From Terriglobia bacterium (GTDB lineage Bacteria; Acidobacteriota; Terriglobia; Bryobacterales; Bryobacteraceae), in assembly GCA_020073365.1 (NCBI GenBank), contig JAIQFL010000090.1, forward strand, positions 1 through 35,118: 35,118 bases of DNA, written 5' to 3'. The position numbers and the translations under genes were made by a program. Below are positions 19,268 to 27,744 of the stretch, in pieces. The notes beneath the pieces are model-generated. The model saw nothing but the letters and a program-made list of their open reading frames with translations. It had not been told where the DNA came from and did not search any database. Each line of letters opens with the position of its first letter. The first letter of the stretch is position 1.

Positions 19268-22200
19268 ATGAAAACAGCCTCGAAGCTGCTGTCTGCTGTA
19301 AGTTTTTGTGTGGCGGCCGTCTACGGCCAGACCATTACCGGCGACCTGGTCGTCAACGTCACGGATGCCAGCGGAGGCGTTGTTTCCGCTGCCGCACTGA
19401 ATCTCACCGCCATCGAAACCAACGTGAAGCTCTCGGCGGTAACGGACAATCTGGGGACCAGTCTGTTCAGCCAGATCAAGCCCGGTCATTATCGGCTGGA
19501 GGTTTCGGCGGCCGGATTCCAAAAGGCGAATATCACCGACATTGAGATTACGCTTGGGCAACACGCCCACGTGGATGTCAAGCTGACGGTCGGCGCCGTC
19601 AATGAGACGGTCAGTGTGTCAGCCGCTGCGGAGACTATGCTCACCGCGGAGAGCGCCTCCATCGGACAGGTCATCGACACGCGCTCCATCGTCGAGCTGC
19701 CACTGAACGGCCGCAACGTGATTCAGTTGGCGCAGATCTCCGCAGGGGCGGCGCCCATTGGTATAGGTACCTCGCCGGCGACCTCGTGGACGGGAAGGAG
19801 CGATTCCACGCTATCGATCGACGGCGGCCGCGAGACCAACAACAGCTTCCTGGTGGATGGCATTGAGACACGGAACTCGCGTTTCGGCAACGCCGGCGTC
19901 AGACCTTCGGCGGATGCCGTCGCGGAGTTCTCGGTGCAGCGCGGCACCTTCGGCGCCGAGTTCGGACGCAGCTCCGCCATCCTCAACACCACCATTCGCT
20001 CGGGAACGAACGGGTTGCACGGAGCCGTATATGAGTTCCTGCGCAATCGGAATCTGGACGCGAACGATTTCTTTGCCAATCGTGCCGGCCGAGCCAAACC
20101 GGCATTCACGCAGAACAATTTCGGGACTGCCGTAGGAGGCCCGGTTGAGCTTCCCTTTTATAAGGGTAAAGACAAGACGTTCTGGTTTTTCAATTACGAG
20201 GGATTCCGCCAACGGCAGGCAGCCACCTCCACTGGCCTGTACCCATCCGCCGCACAGATGGCCGGCAACCTGGCCGACGACAGCGCCGGCACCGGTATCT
20301 TCCCTCTCAGTTCTCCATTCTGCCAGGCCAGTCCTGCGTCGGCGAAGTGCCGTAACGTAACCGATCCAACGACGGGGCTGCCGTTCCCGGGCAATCTGAT
20401 TCCCTCCAACCGGCTGGACTCGATCGTACAGAAGCAATTGCCGTATCAGCCGAAGCCCAATGTGGTGGTGGCCGCGAACGCGCTGGCATTCCCCAGCTTC
20501 AATACCATCGGCTTCCCCAAGACCGTCAATGATTGGGACCAGTACAACGTCCGGCTGGATCAGCACTTCACCTCGCGCGACGTGCTGTACGGCACGTTTT
20601 CCGACTCCAACGAGACCCTGCTGCGTCCCGCGTTGCGCCCCTTGGGTGGCGACATCTTCCCGCAATCCAATCGGCTCTACACGGCGACGTACACCCGCAT
20701 CCTGACTCCCGCCAGCATGAACGAGTTCCGGTTCGGGTATAACCGCAGCGTCACGTATCGCCAGGCGGAAACGTCCAACACCCAGAATTACGCGAAGGAC
20801 CTTTTTGGCATCCAGAACACATCTCCGAATCCGTTCGATTTCGGGATTCCCGGGTTCAACCCCAGCGGCTTCAGCGGTGTCGGATCGCTGTCGGAGGCGA
20901 TCGGCGCAACCGATACCAACATTCAGTTCACGGATAACTTCCGATGGACCAAAGGAAAGCACAATCTTGGGCTCGGATTCACCATCAGCCCCAAACGCTA
21001 CGACGAGATCACCGACTTCAACGGCAACCCCGCCTTTAATTTCGATGGACGTTTCACCGGAATCCAAGGTTTGGGACTGGGCGACATGCTACTGGGGCTT
21101 CCCTTCACGGCCAGCGGAGCGCTAGGCGATTCCAGCCAGAAGATGCGTACGGTATTCTATACCGGATATATTCAGGACGACTTCCGGGTTGCCCCAAACC
21201 TGACCATCAATCTGGGGATCCGCTATGAATACGCGGCGTGGCCTACGGAACAAACCGGGAAGGCCCTCGCCTTCGCGCCGGAAATTGGAGCTGTGGTGCT
21301 TGCGAACCACGGCGTCCGCGCCTCCATCGTAGATCCGGACTGGAACAACTTCGCGCCGAGGGTTGGCTTCGCATACCGGCCGGCATTCGCCAAGAACACT
21401 GTGATCCGGGGCGGCTTCGGCATCTACTACGCGACCGACAACTGGAACGAACTGCAGTTCGAAGTGATGGGGCCGCCCTTCTATCAGTCTCAGACGTTGA
21501 CGAGCGACCCGACGAAACCCACTCTTCGGATGGGCGATTTGCTGCCGTCGTTGACCGCATCACCGAACGTCAATCCGTTTAGCTTCGACCGCCGCAACCG
21601 CACGCCGTACGACAGCCAGTGGTCGTTTGGCATCCAGCACACCTTTAAGCGGGACTATCTGGTCGAAGTGGAATACGTCGGCAGCACCGGCCAAAAGTTG
21701 GCCGAGCGCCGCAATCTCAACTCCGCCGCCTTCGACCCGACTGGCACGGTCGCCCTGGCGGCGCGCCGCCCCTACCCGCTGTTTGGCAATATCCTCCTCG
21801 CCTATCACGGCGGATGGTCGAGTTATAACGCCATGAACACGCGCGTCGAGAAACGGTTCAGTGGAGGTCTCTACTTCCTGACCTCGTATACGTGGCAGAA
21901 GTCGCTGGACTTGGGCTCCACGGACGAGTTTTCGGCCGTCGGATCGAGTTTCAAGACTCTGGATAAGGGCCACAGCAGCTTTGACGTACCTCACCGCCTG
22001 GTATTCAGCTATGTTTGGGAGTTGCCCTTCGGCAAAGGAAAGCGATTCGGCGGTGGCGGGCCGATTCTGGACAAGGTCGCCGGCGGATGGCAGTTTTCGG
22101 GCATCAACACCTTCTCCATGGGCCAGTTCCAGACCCCGAGCGTGGGGGTCGACTGGCTGAATATCGGAAGCTTCAATTCGTCGCGGCCGAACATCATCGG

Positions 22201-22540
22201 CGACTACACGGCGGGCAGAAGCTTCCCGGACGCGTACGTGAACCCGGCGGCTTTTGACTATCCCCGCAACGCCCTCGGCCAGCCGGCACACATTCCAGGA
22301 AATGCCGCCCGGAACAGCATCGAGCAGCCGGGGATAAACAACTGGGATCTCGGAGTGATCAAGAATACGCGCGTGCACGAACGCTACAACCTGCAGTTCC
22401 GGTGGGAGACCTTCAACACGTTTAACCACACGCAGTATGGGCCTGCGAATCTCACGATGACCAGCGCCAGTGTCGGAAAGATCACCGGTCTGCTGATCGG
22501 TCCCCGGCGTACCCAGATGGGACTCCGCTTGCAGTTCTAA
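19268..22540 (+). CDS. Oar-like TonB-dependent receptor with carboxypeptidase-regulatory domain
   Basis: A 1,090-residue outer-membrane receptor. ATG 19268 gives a clean signal peptide (MKTASKLLSAVSFCVAAVYG), with GGGGAG upstream; an earlier in-frame ATG at 19244 would spoil it. Domains in order: a carboxypeptidase-regulatory-like beta-sandwich (about 22-105), a plug domain (about 115-240) with VELPLNGRNVIQL, FLVDGIETRN and FGAEFGRSSAILN, then a long beta-barrel ending RRTQMGLRLQF with the terminal Phe expected for BamA-dependent assembly. No distinct TonB box was recognised. Such receptors are numerous in Solibacter-type Acidobacteria and are thought to take up large or complex substrates. 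Only 22 bases separate it from the next gene, so it probably leads the operon that follows. Confidence 0.92.
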   Translation: MKTASKLLSAVSFCVAAVYGQTITGDLVVNVTDASGGVVSAAALNLTAIETNVKLSAVTDNLGTSLFSQIKPGHYRLEVSAAGFQKANITDIEITLGQHAHVDVKLTVGAVNETVSVSAAAETMLTAESASIGQVIDTRSIVELPLNGRNVIQLAQISAGAAPIGIGTSPATSWTGRSDSTLSIDGGRETNNSFLVDGIETRNSRFGNAGVRPSADAVAEFSVQRGTFGAEFGRSSAILNTTIRSGTNGLHGAVYEFLRNRNLDANDFFANRAGRAKPAFTQNNFGTAVGGPVELPFYKGKDKTFWFFNYEGFRQRQAATSTGLYPSAAQMAGNLADDSAGTGIFPLSSPFCQASPASAKCRNVTDPTTGLPFPGNLIPSNRLDSIVQKQLPYQPKPNVVVAANALAFPSFNTIGFPKTVNDWDQYNVRLDQHFTSRDVLYGTFSDSNETLLRPALRPLGGDIFPQSNRLYTATYTRILTPASMNEFRFGYNRSVTYRQAETSNTQNYAKDLFGIQNTSPNPFDFGIPGFNPSGFSGVGSLSEAIGATDTNIQFTDNFRWTKGKHNLGLGFTISPKRYDEITDFNGNPAFNFDGRFTGIQGLGLGDMLLGLPFTASGALGDSSQKMRTVFYTGYIQDDFRVAPNLTINLGIRYEYAAWPTEQTGKALAFAPEIGAVVLANHGVRASIVDPDWNNFAPRVGFAYRPAFAKNTVIRGGFGIYYATDNWNELQFEVMGPPFYQSQTLTSDPTKPTLRMGDLLPSLTASPNVNPFSFDRRNRTPYDSQWSFGIQHTFKRDYLVEVEYVGSTGQKLAERRNLNSAAFDPTGTVALAARRPYPLFGNILLAYHGGWSSYNAMNTRVEKRFSGGLYFLTSYTWQKSLDLGSTDEFSAVGSSFKTLDKGHSSFDVPHRLVFSYVWELPFGKGKRFGGGGPILDKVAGGWQFSGINTFSMGQFQTPSVGVDWLNIGSFNSSRPNIIGDYTAGRSFPDAYVNPAAFDYPRNALGQPAHIPGNAARNSIEQPGINNWDLGVIKNTRVHERYNLQFRWETFNTFNHTQYGPANLTMTSASVGKITGLLIGPRRTQMGLRLQF

Positions 22541-22562
22541 CCGTGGGAAAATAGTCCCGAGG

Positions 22563-25151
22563 ATGAACTTGGGGGGGAAACCATGGAAGCCGCTGGGGCT
22601 GGCTGCCACGGCGGCAGTTCTGATGTGCCTGTGCCTGGCGCCGAAGCGGTTAGCATCCCAGTCCGCACCGGCGCTGATTGACTACGACCGCGAGATCCAC
22701 GCCATCCTGGCGGTCCGCTGCCTGGTATGTCACAGCCAGGAGAAGCGGTCCGGCGGACTGTCGTTGGCCACCTACGAAGACGTGCTCGGAGGAGGCCGCA
22801 GCGGGGCCATCGTAAAGCCGGGCAACAGCGGCGGGAGCCTCATGTTCCAGAGGATTACTGCGCCTCCTGCCACGCGGATGCCGCTCGGCGGACCGCCGCT
22901 GACGGATTCCGAGATCCGAACCATCGCATCGTGGATCGATCAGGGCGCCCGCCCCGCGCCAAACGCGCCCGCGGCCAAGGCCAGGTGGGAGGCACCCCTC
23001 ACGCTGGAGAGGCCGAAGCCGCCGGTATCGCCGTGGAAGAGCTGGAGCGGACCGCTGGATCGCTATACCGCGGCCTACCTCGCAAGTCACGGCGCCAGCG
23101 AGCCGCCACTGGTCTCCGATGCGGTATTCGCGCGGCGCGCCTGGCTCGACATCTGGGGCCTGCTACCCCCGCCGGCTGAACTGCGCGCGTTCCTGGAGGA
23201 AAGGACCGCCGGAAAGCGTCAACGCCTGGTCGCCGCGCTTCTCGCAGACGATCGAAAGTACGCCGAAAACTGGATCTCCTACTGGAACGATCTGCTGCGC
23301 AACGAAGAAGGGGTGACTTACTACTCCGAAACCGCCGGGCGGAAGAGCATCACCGACTGGCTGCTGGCCGCGCTGGAGTCCAACACCCCATACAACCAGT
23401 GGATCTCGACGCTCCTGAATCCAACCGCTCCGGGCGATCCCGACGGCTTCCTCATCGGCGTGAACTGGCGTGGAACCGTGAGCGCCAGCCAGACGCCGGC
23501 ACTCCAGGCGGCGCAGAATACCGCGCAGATCTTTCTCGGGATCAACCTGAAATGCAATTCCTGTCACGACAGTTTCATCAGCAAGTGGAAGCTCAAGGAC
23601 GCTTACTCGCTGGCGGCGTACTTCTCCGCGGAAGAGAAGCTTCAGCTTTACCGGTGCGATGTCTCCCAGCAGCAGTATGCTACGGCCGGTTTCCTGTTTC
23701 CCGAGCTGGACCGGCGGCTGCCATCGGAGAGCGCAACCGATCGCCGCGCCGCGGCTGCCGCAATCTTCACCGACCCCCACAACGGCAGGGTTCCGCGCAC
23801 TCTGGTGAACCGGATCTGGCAAAAGCTGATGGGGCGGGGCATCGTCGAGAATGTGGACGAGATGGATGGCGAGCCGTGGAGTCCCGAGCTTTTGGATTGG
23901 CTTGCCAGCGACTTTGTCGATAGCGGTTACGACCTCAAGGCGCTCATCTCCACCATCGTCAATTCGCGCACCTACCAGCTTGCCGCCGTGCCGGGGAGGG
24001 GCGAAGCCTCCGGGAAGTATGAGTTTCGTGGTCCTGAGTTGCGGCGGATGACCGCGGAGCAGTTCGCCGACTGCGTGGCATCGATTACCGGTGAGTGGCC
24101 TGTCGGACGTGCCATGAATCCGCAGGCCCCCGGACGCGGTGGTCCGGCCGTGATTTCAGGCGCCCCTTCGGACGGCGCCTCGCTGAAGCGTGAAGTCCCA
24201 TCCGAGCCGCGACCGTCAGGGAGCGTTCTCGGGACCGCTCCGGCCGCCATCAGCCCACGCCCGGCCCCCCTTCCGATCCCACCCGGCAACTACGTTCGGG
24301 AATGGCGCATCGCGGGAAGCAGCCTGGACCGCGCTTTGGGACGTCCGATTCGCGATCAGGTCTATTCCACTCGCGACACCCAGGCCACCACCATCCAGGC
24401 GCTAGAGCTAGTGAACGGCAACACGTTGACTCACTGGCTGTGGCGCGGCGCTCGCCGGATGCTCGGGGAACCGCCGCCGGAACCGGTCAGCCTGGTCAGC
24501 AGGCAGTCGAATGCGGGCCGAAGCACCCCCGCTCCGTTCGAGGTGGATATTTCCAAATCGGAGAAGCTCTACCTGATCGTGCAGGATGCCCTGTCCACAG
24601 CGCCTGACAAAGCCGCGCCACTCTGGATTCAGGCCGAATTGAGTGGTCCGAACGGTATCACACCGCTCTCCGCGCTCATGCCGCTGGATCCATCGGGACT
24701 CCGCGAGGACAATTCGCCTCTGACGATCGCCGGTGGTACGGAGTATAGTTCCGCTCTTCGGGTGAAGTTGTCCTCGGTGCTGGTGTATGACATCGCGGGT
24801 AAGGGCTTCACCCGCCTCCAAGGCGCCACCGGCTTCGAAGCCGTCCCGCTGATTCAAGGCGAGAGCGTGCAGGCGCGGTTCTTCGCCTTCGATCGGCAGC
24901 CGGACATGGATCGGCTGGTGCCGCCGAACCCGGAGACTCCATTGCCGGCCGGTCCGGTGCTTCACACTGTCTCCGAGACGATCGACCGCGTCTACTGGTA
25001 CGCCCTTGGCCGCGCCCCGAGCATCGCCGAGCGAAGAGTCGCGGAGGCGGCATTGCGCGACCAGGCGGATCCGCGGAAGCCCTCTGCCGACGGACTTGCA
25101 GACCTGCTGTGGGCCGTCATGATGACTCCGGAGTTTCAAATGATTCGCTAG
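22563..25151 (+). CDS. DUF1549/DUF1553 protein with two CxxCH motifs and an inserted NPCBM-like domain
   Basis: An 862-residue exported protein. A hydrophobic signal segment (about 11-31) is followed by a planctomycete-type cytochrome C domain with CLVCH (53-57), DUF1549 (about 165-370) with a second CNSCH (331-335), and DUF1553 (about 405-860). Both CxxCH motifs could bind heme c. Between the DUF1553 halves, about 657-785, lies a beta-rich insert (FEVDISKSEKLYLIVQD; VLVYDIAGKGFTRL) resembling the NPCBM carbohydrate-binding fold. A low-complexity Pro/Ser linker (about 543-575) precedes it and contains a repeat-like motif. Start: ATG 22563 touches the only GAGG, so the TTG at 22569 with proper spacing is a real alternative. 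DUF1549/DUF1553 proteins regularly sit beside a DUF1501 gene, as here; their activity is not known. Confidence 0.88.
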   Translation: MNLGGKPWKPLGLAATAAVLMCLCLAPKRLASQSAPALIDYDREIHAILAVRCLVCHSQEKRSGGLSLATYEDVLGGGRSGAIVKPGNSGGSLMFQRITAPPATRMPLGGPPLTDSEIRTIASWIDQGARPAPNAPAAKARWEAPLTLERPKPPVSPWKSWSGPLDRYTAAYLASHGASEPPLVSDAVFARRAWLDIWGLLPPPAELRAFLEERTAGKRQRLVAALLADDRKYAENWISYWNDLLRNEEGVTYYSETAGRKSITDWLLAALESNTPYNQWISTLLNPTAPGDPDGFLIGVNWRGTVSASQTPALQAAQNTAQIFLGINLKCNSCHDSFISKWKLKDAYSLAAYFSAEEKLQLYRCDVSQQQYATAGFLFPELDRRLPSESATDRRAAAAAIFTDPHNGRVPRTLVNRIWQKLMGRGIVENVDEMDGEPWSPELLDWLASDFVDSGYDLKALISTIVNSRTYQLAAVPGRGEASGKYEFRGPELRRMTAEQFADCVASITGEWPVGRAMNPQAPGRGGPAVISGAPSDGASLKREVPSEPRPSGSVLGTAPAAISPRPAPLPIPPGNYVREWRIAGSSLDRALGRPIRDQVYSTRDTQATTIQALELVNGNTLTHWLWRGARRMLGEPPPEPVSLVSRQSNAGRSTPAPFEVDISKSEKLYLIVQDALSTAPDKAAPLWIQAELSGPNGITPLSALMPLDPSGLREDNSPLTIAGGTEYSSALRVKLSSVLVYDIAGKGFTRLQGATGFEAVPLIQGESVQARFFAFDRQPDMDRLVPPNPETPLPAGPVLHTVSETIDRVYWYALGRAPSIAERRVAEAALRDQADPRKPSADGLADLLWAVMMTPEFQMIR
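24204..24225. repeat. Single copy of a repeat-like motif in the DUF1553 linker
   Basis: The motif GCCGCGACCGTCAGGGAG lies in the low-complexity linker and is read as EPRPSGS; the other strand reads LPDGRGS. I recall this motif as a frequent dispersed repeat in Solibacter-like genomes, but only this copy is in the window, so its repeat status rests on memory and not on the sequence here. Confidence 0.4.
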
Positions 25152-25162
25152 GGGGACTCTCC

Positions 25163-26602
25163 ATGAACTCCGAAGAGAAATCGATCGTTTCAAAGCTCAG
25201 CCGCCGTGGATTTATGGGTATGGGCGTGTCGGCGGCGGCAACCCTCGCGGCACTGGCCGGCCGCGAACCCGAGGTCGTGCGCGCCGCGGCTCCGGAGGCC
25301 ACGGCGGATTCCATCATCGTGCTTTGGATGGCCGGCGGGATGGCGCAGACCGAGACATTCGATCCGAAGCGGTATACGCCATTCGAGCCCGGCGTCCGTA
25401 CAGAGCGAGTCCTCAGCACGTTTCCGGCGATCGACACAGTCGTTGACCATATCAAGATCTCCCAGGGACTCGAACGCGTCGCGAAGGTGATGGACCGCGG
25501 ATCTCTGATTCGCACCTTCCAGGCCGCGGATCTCGGATTCATTCTTCATTCGAGACATCAGTTTCACTGGCACACCGGGTACATTCCGCCGCAGTCGCTG
25601 GCCGTTCCCCACATCGGCGCGGTCATCGCCAAGACCTTGGGCCCGAAGAATCCAACCGTGCCGCCGTTCATCTCCATCGGCCAGAACCTGGAGATCGGCG
25701 GCGAAAGCGCCTCGATTAAAGCCTTTCATACGGCGGGATTTCTGGGGACCGAATACGGGCCTTTCCTCATCACCGACCCGCAAGACGCTGCCTCGGCCGT
25801 CCGCCCACCGGCCGACCTCGGCGACGCTCGTTTCAAGAGCCGGCGACGGCTGTACGAACAGGTCCTGGCGCGACAGCCGTCCTACCAGTACGCCGGCGAT
25901 TTTCAACGCGAATCCATGATGAAGGCGATGGATGCGGCCGACCGCCTGTTGACCTCGCCCTCCGCCAAAGCATTCGATCTGTCGCTCGAGCCAAAGCCGA
26001 GCTACGACATTTACAATTCGGGCCGCTTCGGCCAGGGCTGTTTGCTGGCGCGCCGACTCGTCGAGGCCGGAGCCCGATACGTGGAAGTCACCACCGAGTA
26101 CATTCCGTTCCGTTACTGGGACTCGCATCAGGACGGCCACGAGCGCGCGGTGATGATGAAGAAGACCATCGACGCGCCCTTGTCGCAATTGATTCTCGAT
26201 CTGGAGGATCGCGGGCTGCTGAAGCGGACACTGGTGGTGCTGGCAAGCGAGTTCGGACGCGACGCGATCACCGAGGGCAAGGTCGGCAAGGAGGTCCGGG
26301 ATCAGGCCAACACACCCGATGTGATGACCCTGCCAACCCACTACGGCATGCACCGGCACTTCACCGCCGCCGGTTCCGTGTTGTTGTTTGGCGGCGGAAT
26401 CAAGCGCGGGTTCGTTTACGGCAAGACCGCCGACGAGCGCCCCTGTACCACTATCGAGAACCCGGTGCCCGTCGAAGACCTGCATGCCACCATGTACCAC
26501 GCGCTGGGCATCGCGCCGACTAGTTTCTTCGTGGCGGAGAAGCGGCCCGTTTACGTAACCAAAGACGGCAAGGGCAACGTGATCCGCGACTTGTATGCGT
26601 AG
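25163..26602 (+). CDS. DUF1501 family exported protein (sulfatase-like fold)
   Basis: A 479-residue DUF1501 protein. ATG 25163 follows AGGGGG and opens with a twin-arginine signal (KLSRRGFMGMGVSAAATLAAL), so it is exported folded, perhaps with a metal. Family landmarks: IIVLWMAGGMAQTETFDPK near the mature N-terminus (other members often read GGPSQLDTFDPK), VLASEFGRDAITEGK, then a late GGGIKRGFVYGKTADE and the C-terminal DLHATMYHALGI. The fold resembles alkaline phosphatases and sulfatases, but the usual catalytic Cys/Ser motif of true sulfatases is not seen, so the reaction is unknown. It lies 11 bases after the DUF1549/DUF1553 gene; the two families typically occur as a pair. Confidence 0.9.
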   Translation: MNSEEKSIVSKLSRRGFMGMGVSAAATLAALAGREPEVVRAAAPEATADSIIVLWMAGGMAQTETFDPKRYTPFEPGVRTERVLSTFPAIDTVVDHIKISQGLERVAKVMDRGSLIRTFQAADLGFILHSRHQFHWHTGYIPPQSLAVPHIGAVIAKTLGPKNPTVPPFISIGQNLEIGGESASIKAFHTAGFLGTEYGPFLITDPQDAASAVRPPADLGDARFKSRRRLYEQVLARQPSYQYAGDFQRESMMKAMDAADRLLTSPSAKAFDLSLEPKPSYDIYNSGRFGQGCLLARRLVEAGARYVEVTTEYIPFRYWDSHQDGHERAVMMKKTIDAPLSQLILDLEDRGLLKRTLVVLASEFGRDAITEGKVGKEVRDQANTPDVMTLPTHYGMHRHFTAAGSVLLFGGGIKRGFVYGKTADERPCTTIENPVPVEDLHATMYHALGIAPTSFFVAEKRPVYVTKDGKGNVIRDLYA

Positions 26603-26617
26603 GAAAGGATCCTTATT

Positions 26618-27679
26618 ATGACGACTCGACGACGGTTTCTCGCCGCGGCGGCGGCGCCGATGATACTCCATGCCGACGACAAGGCCGGCACCAAGGCCCC
26701 GGTTCTCGGAGAAGGGGCATGGAAATACGAAGCGATTCACGATTGGGGTGAGCTACCCGCCAACATCAAATGGGGCAACACCCATGGCGTGGTCGAGGAC
26801 TCCCAACGTCAGATCTACATCCATCACACCGTCTACCGCGACAGCGAGAGCCCGGACACGATGGTCGTTTTCGATAGCAAGGGCAAGTTCGTGCGGTCCT
26901 GGGGCAAGGAGTTCCGCGGCGTCGCGCACGGGCTGACCCTGCGCAAAGAGGGCCGCGACGAATTCCTGTACCTCACGGTGAACGCCGCCAATCCGAGAAT
27001 GGCGATCAAGCCGGAGATGTCCGCGGTGGTGATCAAATCCACGCTCAAAGGCGAGATCGTCTGGAAGGTTCAGGGGCCGCCAGACATCGAGGAGTATAAG
27101 GCGCCCGCGGATGGTCCACCTAAGCCTTACAACCCCACCAATCTGGCGATCGCTCCGAACGGCGACATCTATGTCGGCGACGGCTACGGATCGTATTACA
27201 TCAACCAGTACAACCGCAACGGCGAATACATCCGGACCTTCGGAGGCAAGGGGTCGGAAGCCGGCAAATTGGCAGAACCGCACGGCATCTGGGTGGACAC
27301 CCGGGCAGGCAGTCCGGTCCTCGTCGTCGCCGACCGTCGCAACAACCGGCTCCAGCGATTCACCATGGATGGCGCCCACATCGACTTCGTGACCGGGTTC
27401 CGCCTTCCCTGCCATTTTGATGAACAGAAGGGCAAAGTTGTGATCCCCGACCTTCACGGAAGGGTCACGCTGATGGACGAGCACAATCAGTTCATTGAGC
27501 ACCTCGGCGACTCCAACGCCCCAAACTGGAACAACCCACTGCGGAACCAGCCCCGAGATAAGTTCATCGCCGGGCAGTTCATTTGCCCGCACGGCGCCTG
27601 CTTCGATCATGCAGGCAACATCTTCGTGGTCGAGTGGGTCGAGGTCGGCCGCGTCACGAAACTCCGCAAAGTCGCATAG
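26618..27679 (+). CDS. Exported NHL/6-bladed beta-propeller protein
   Basis: A 353-residue protein starting with a short Tat-like signal ([19 protein letters not shown]). The mature part shows propeller blades: [50 protein letters not shown] and [17 protein letters not shown], each with the blade pattern of a Gly/His turn followed by a VxD strand. Propellers of this type include peptidyl-alpha-hydroxyglycine lyase-like enzymes and binding proteins; the repeated His residues could hold a metal, but no reaction can be assigned. The start has AGGAAAGGA upstream and lies 15 bases after the DUF1501 gene, so it belongs to the same operon and should work in the same compartment. Confidence 0.85.
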   Translation: MTTRRRFLAAAAAPMILHADDKAGTKAPVLGEGAWKYEAIHDWGELPANIKWGNTHGVVEDSQRQIYIHHTVYRDSESPDTMVVFDSKGKFVRSWGKEFRGVAHGLTLRKEGRDEFLYLTVNAANPRMAIKPEMSAVVIKSTLKGEIVWKVQGPPDIEEYKAPADGPPKPYNPTNLAIAPNGDIYVGDGYGSYYINQYNRNGEYIRTFGGKGSEAGKLAEPHGIWVDTRAGSPVLVVADRRNNRLQRFTMDGAHIDFVTGFRLPCHFDEQKGKVVIPDLHGRVTLMDEHNQFIEHLGDSNAPNWNNPLRNQPRDKFIAGQFICPHGACFDHAGNIFVVEWVEVGRVTKLRKVA

Positions 27680-27744
27680 GCTTTCGTGGCGCAATCATAG
27701 CCAACGAATGTGCAGGGTCCGGCGTCTATGGGGGAGGGGGAAAC

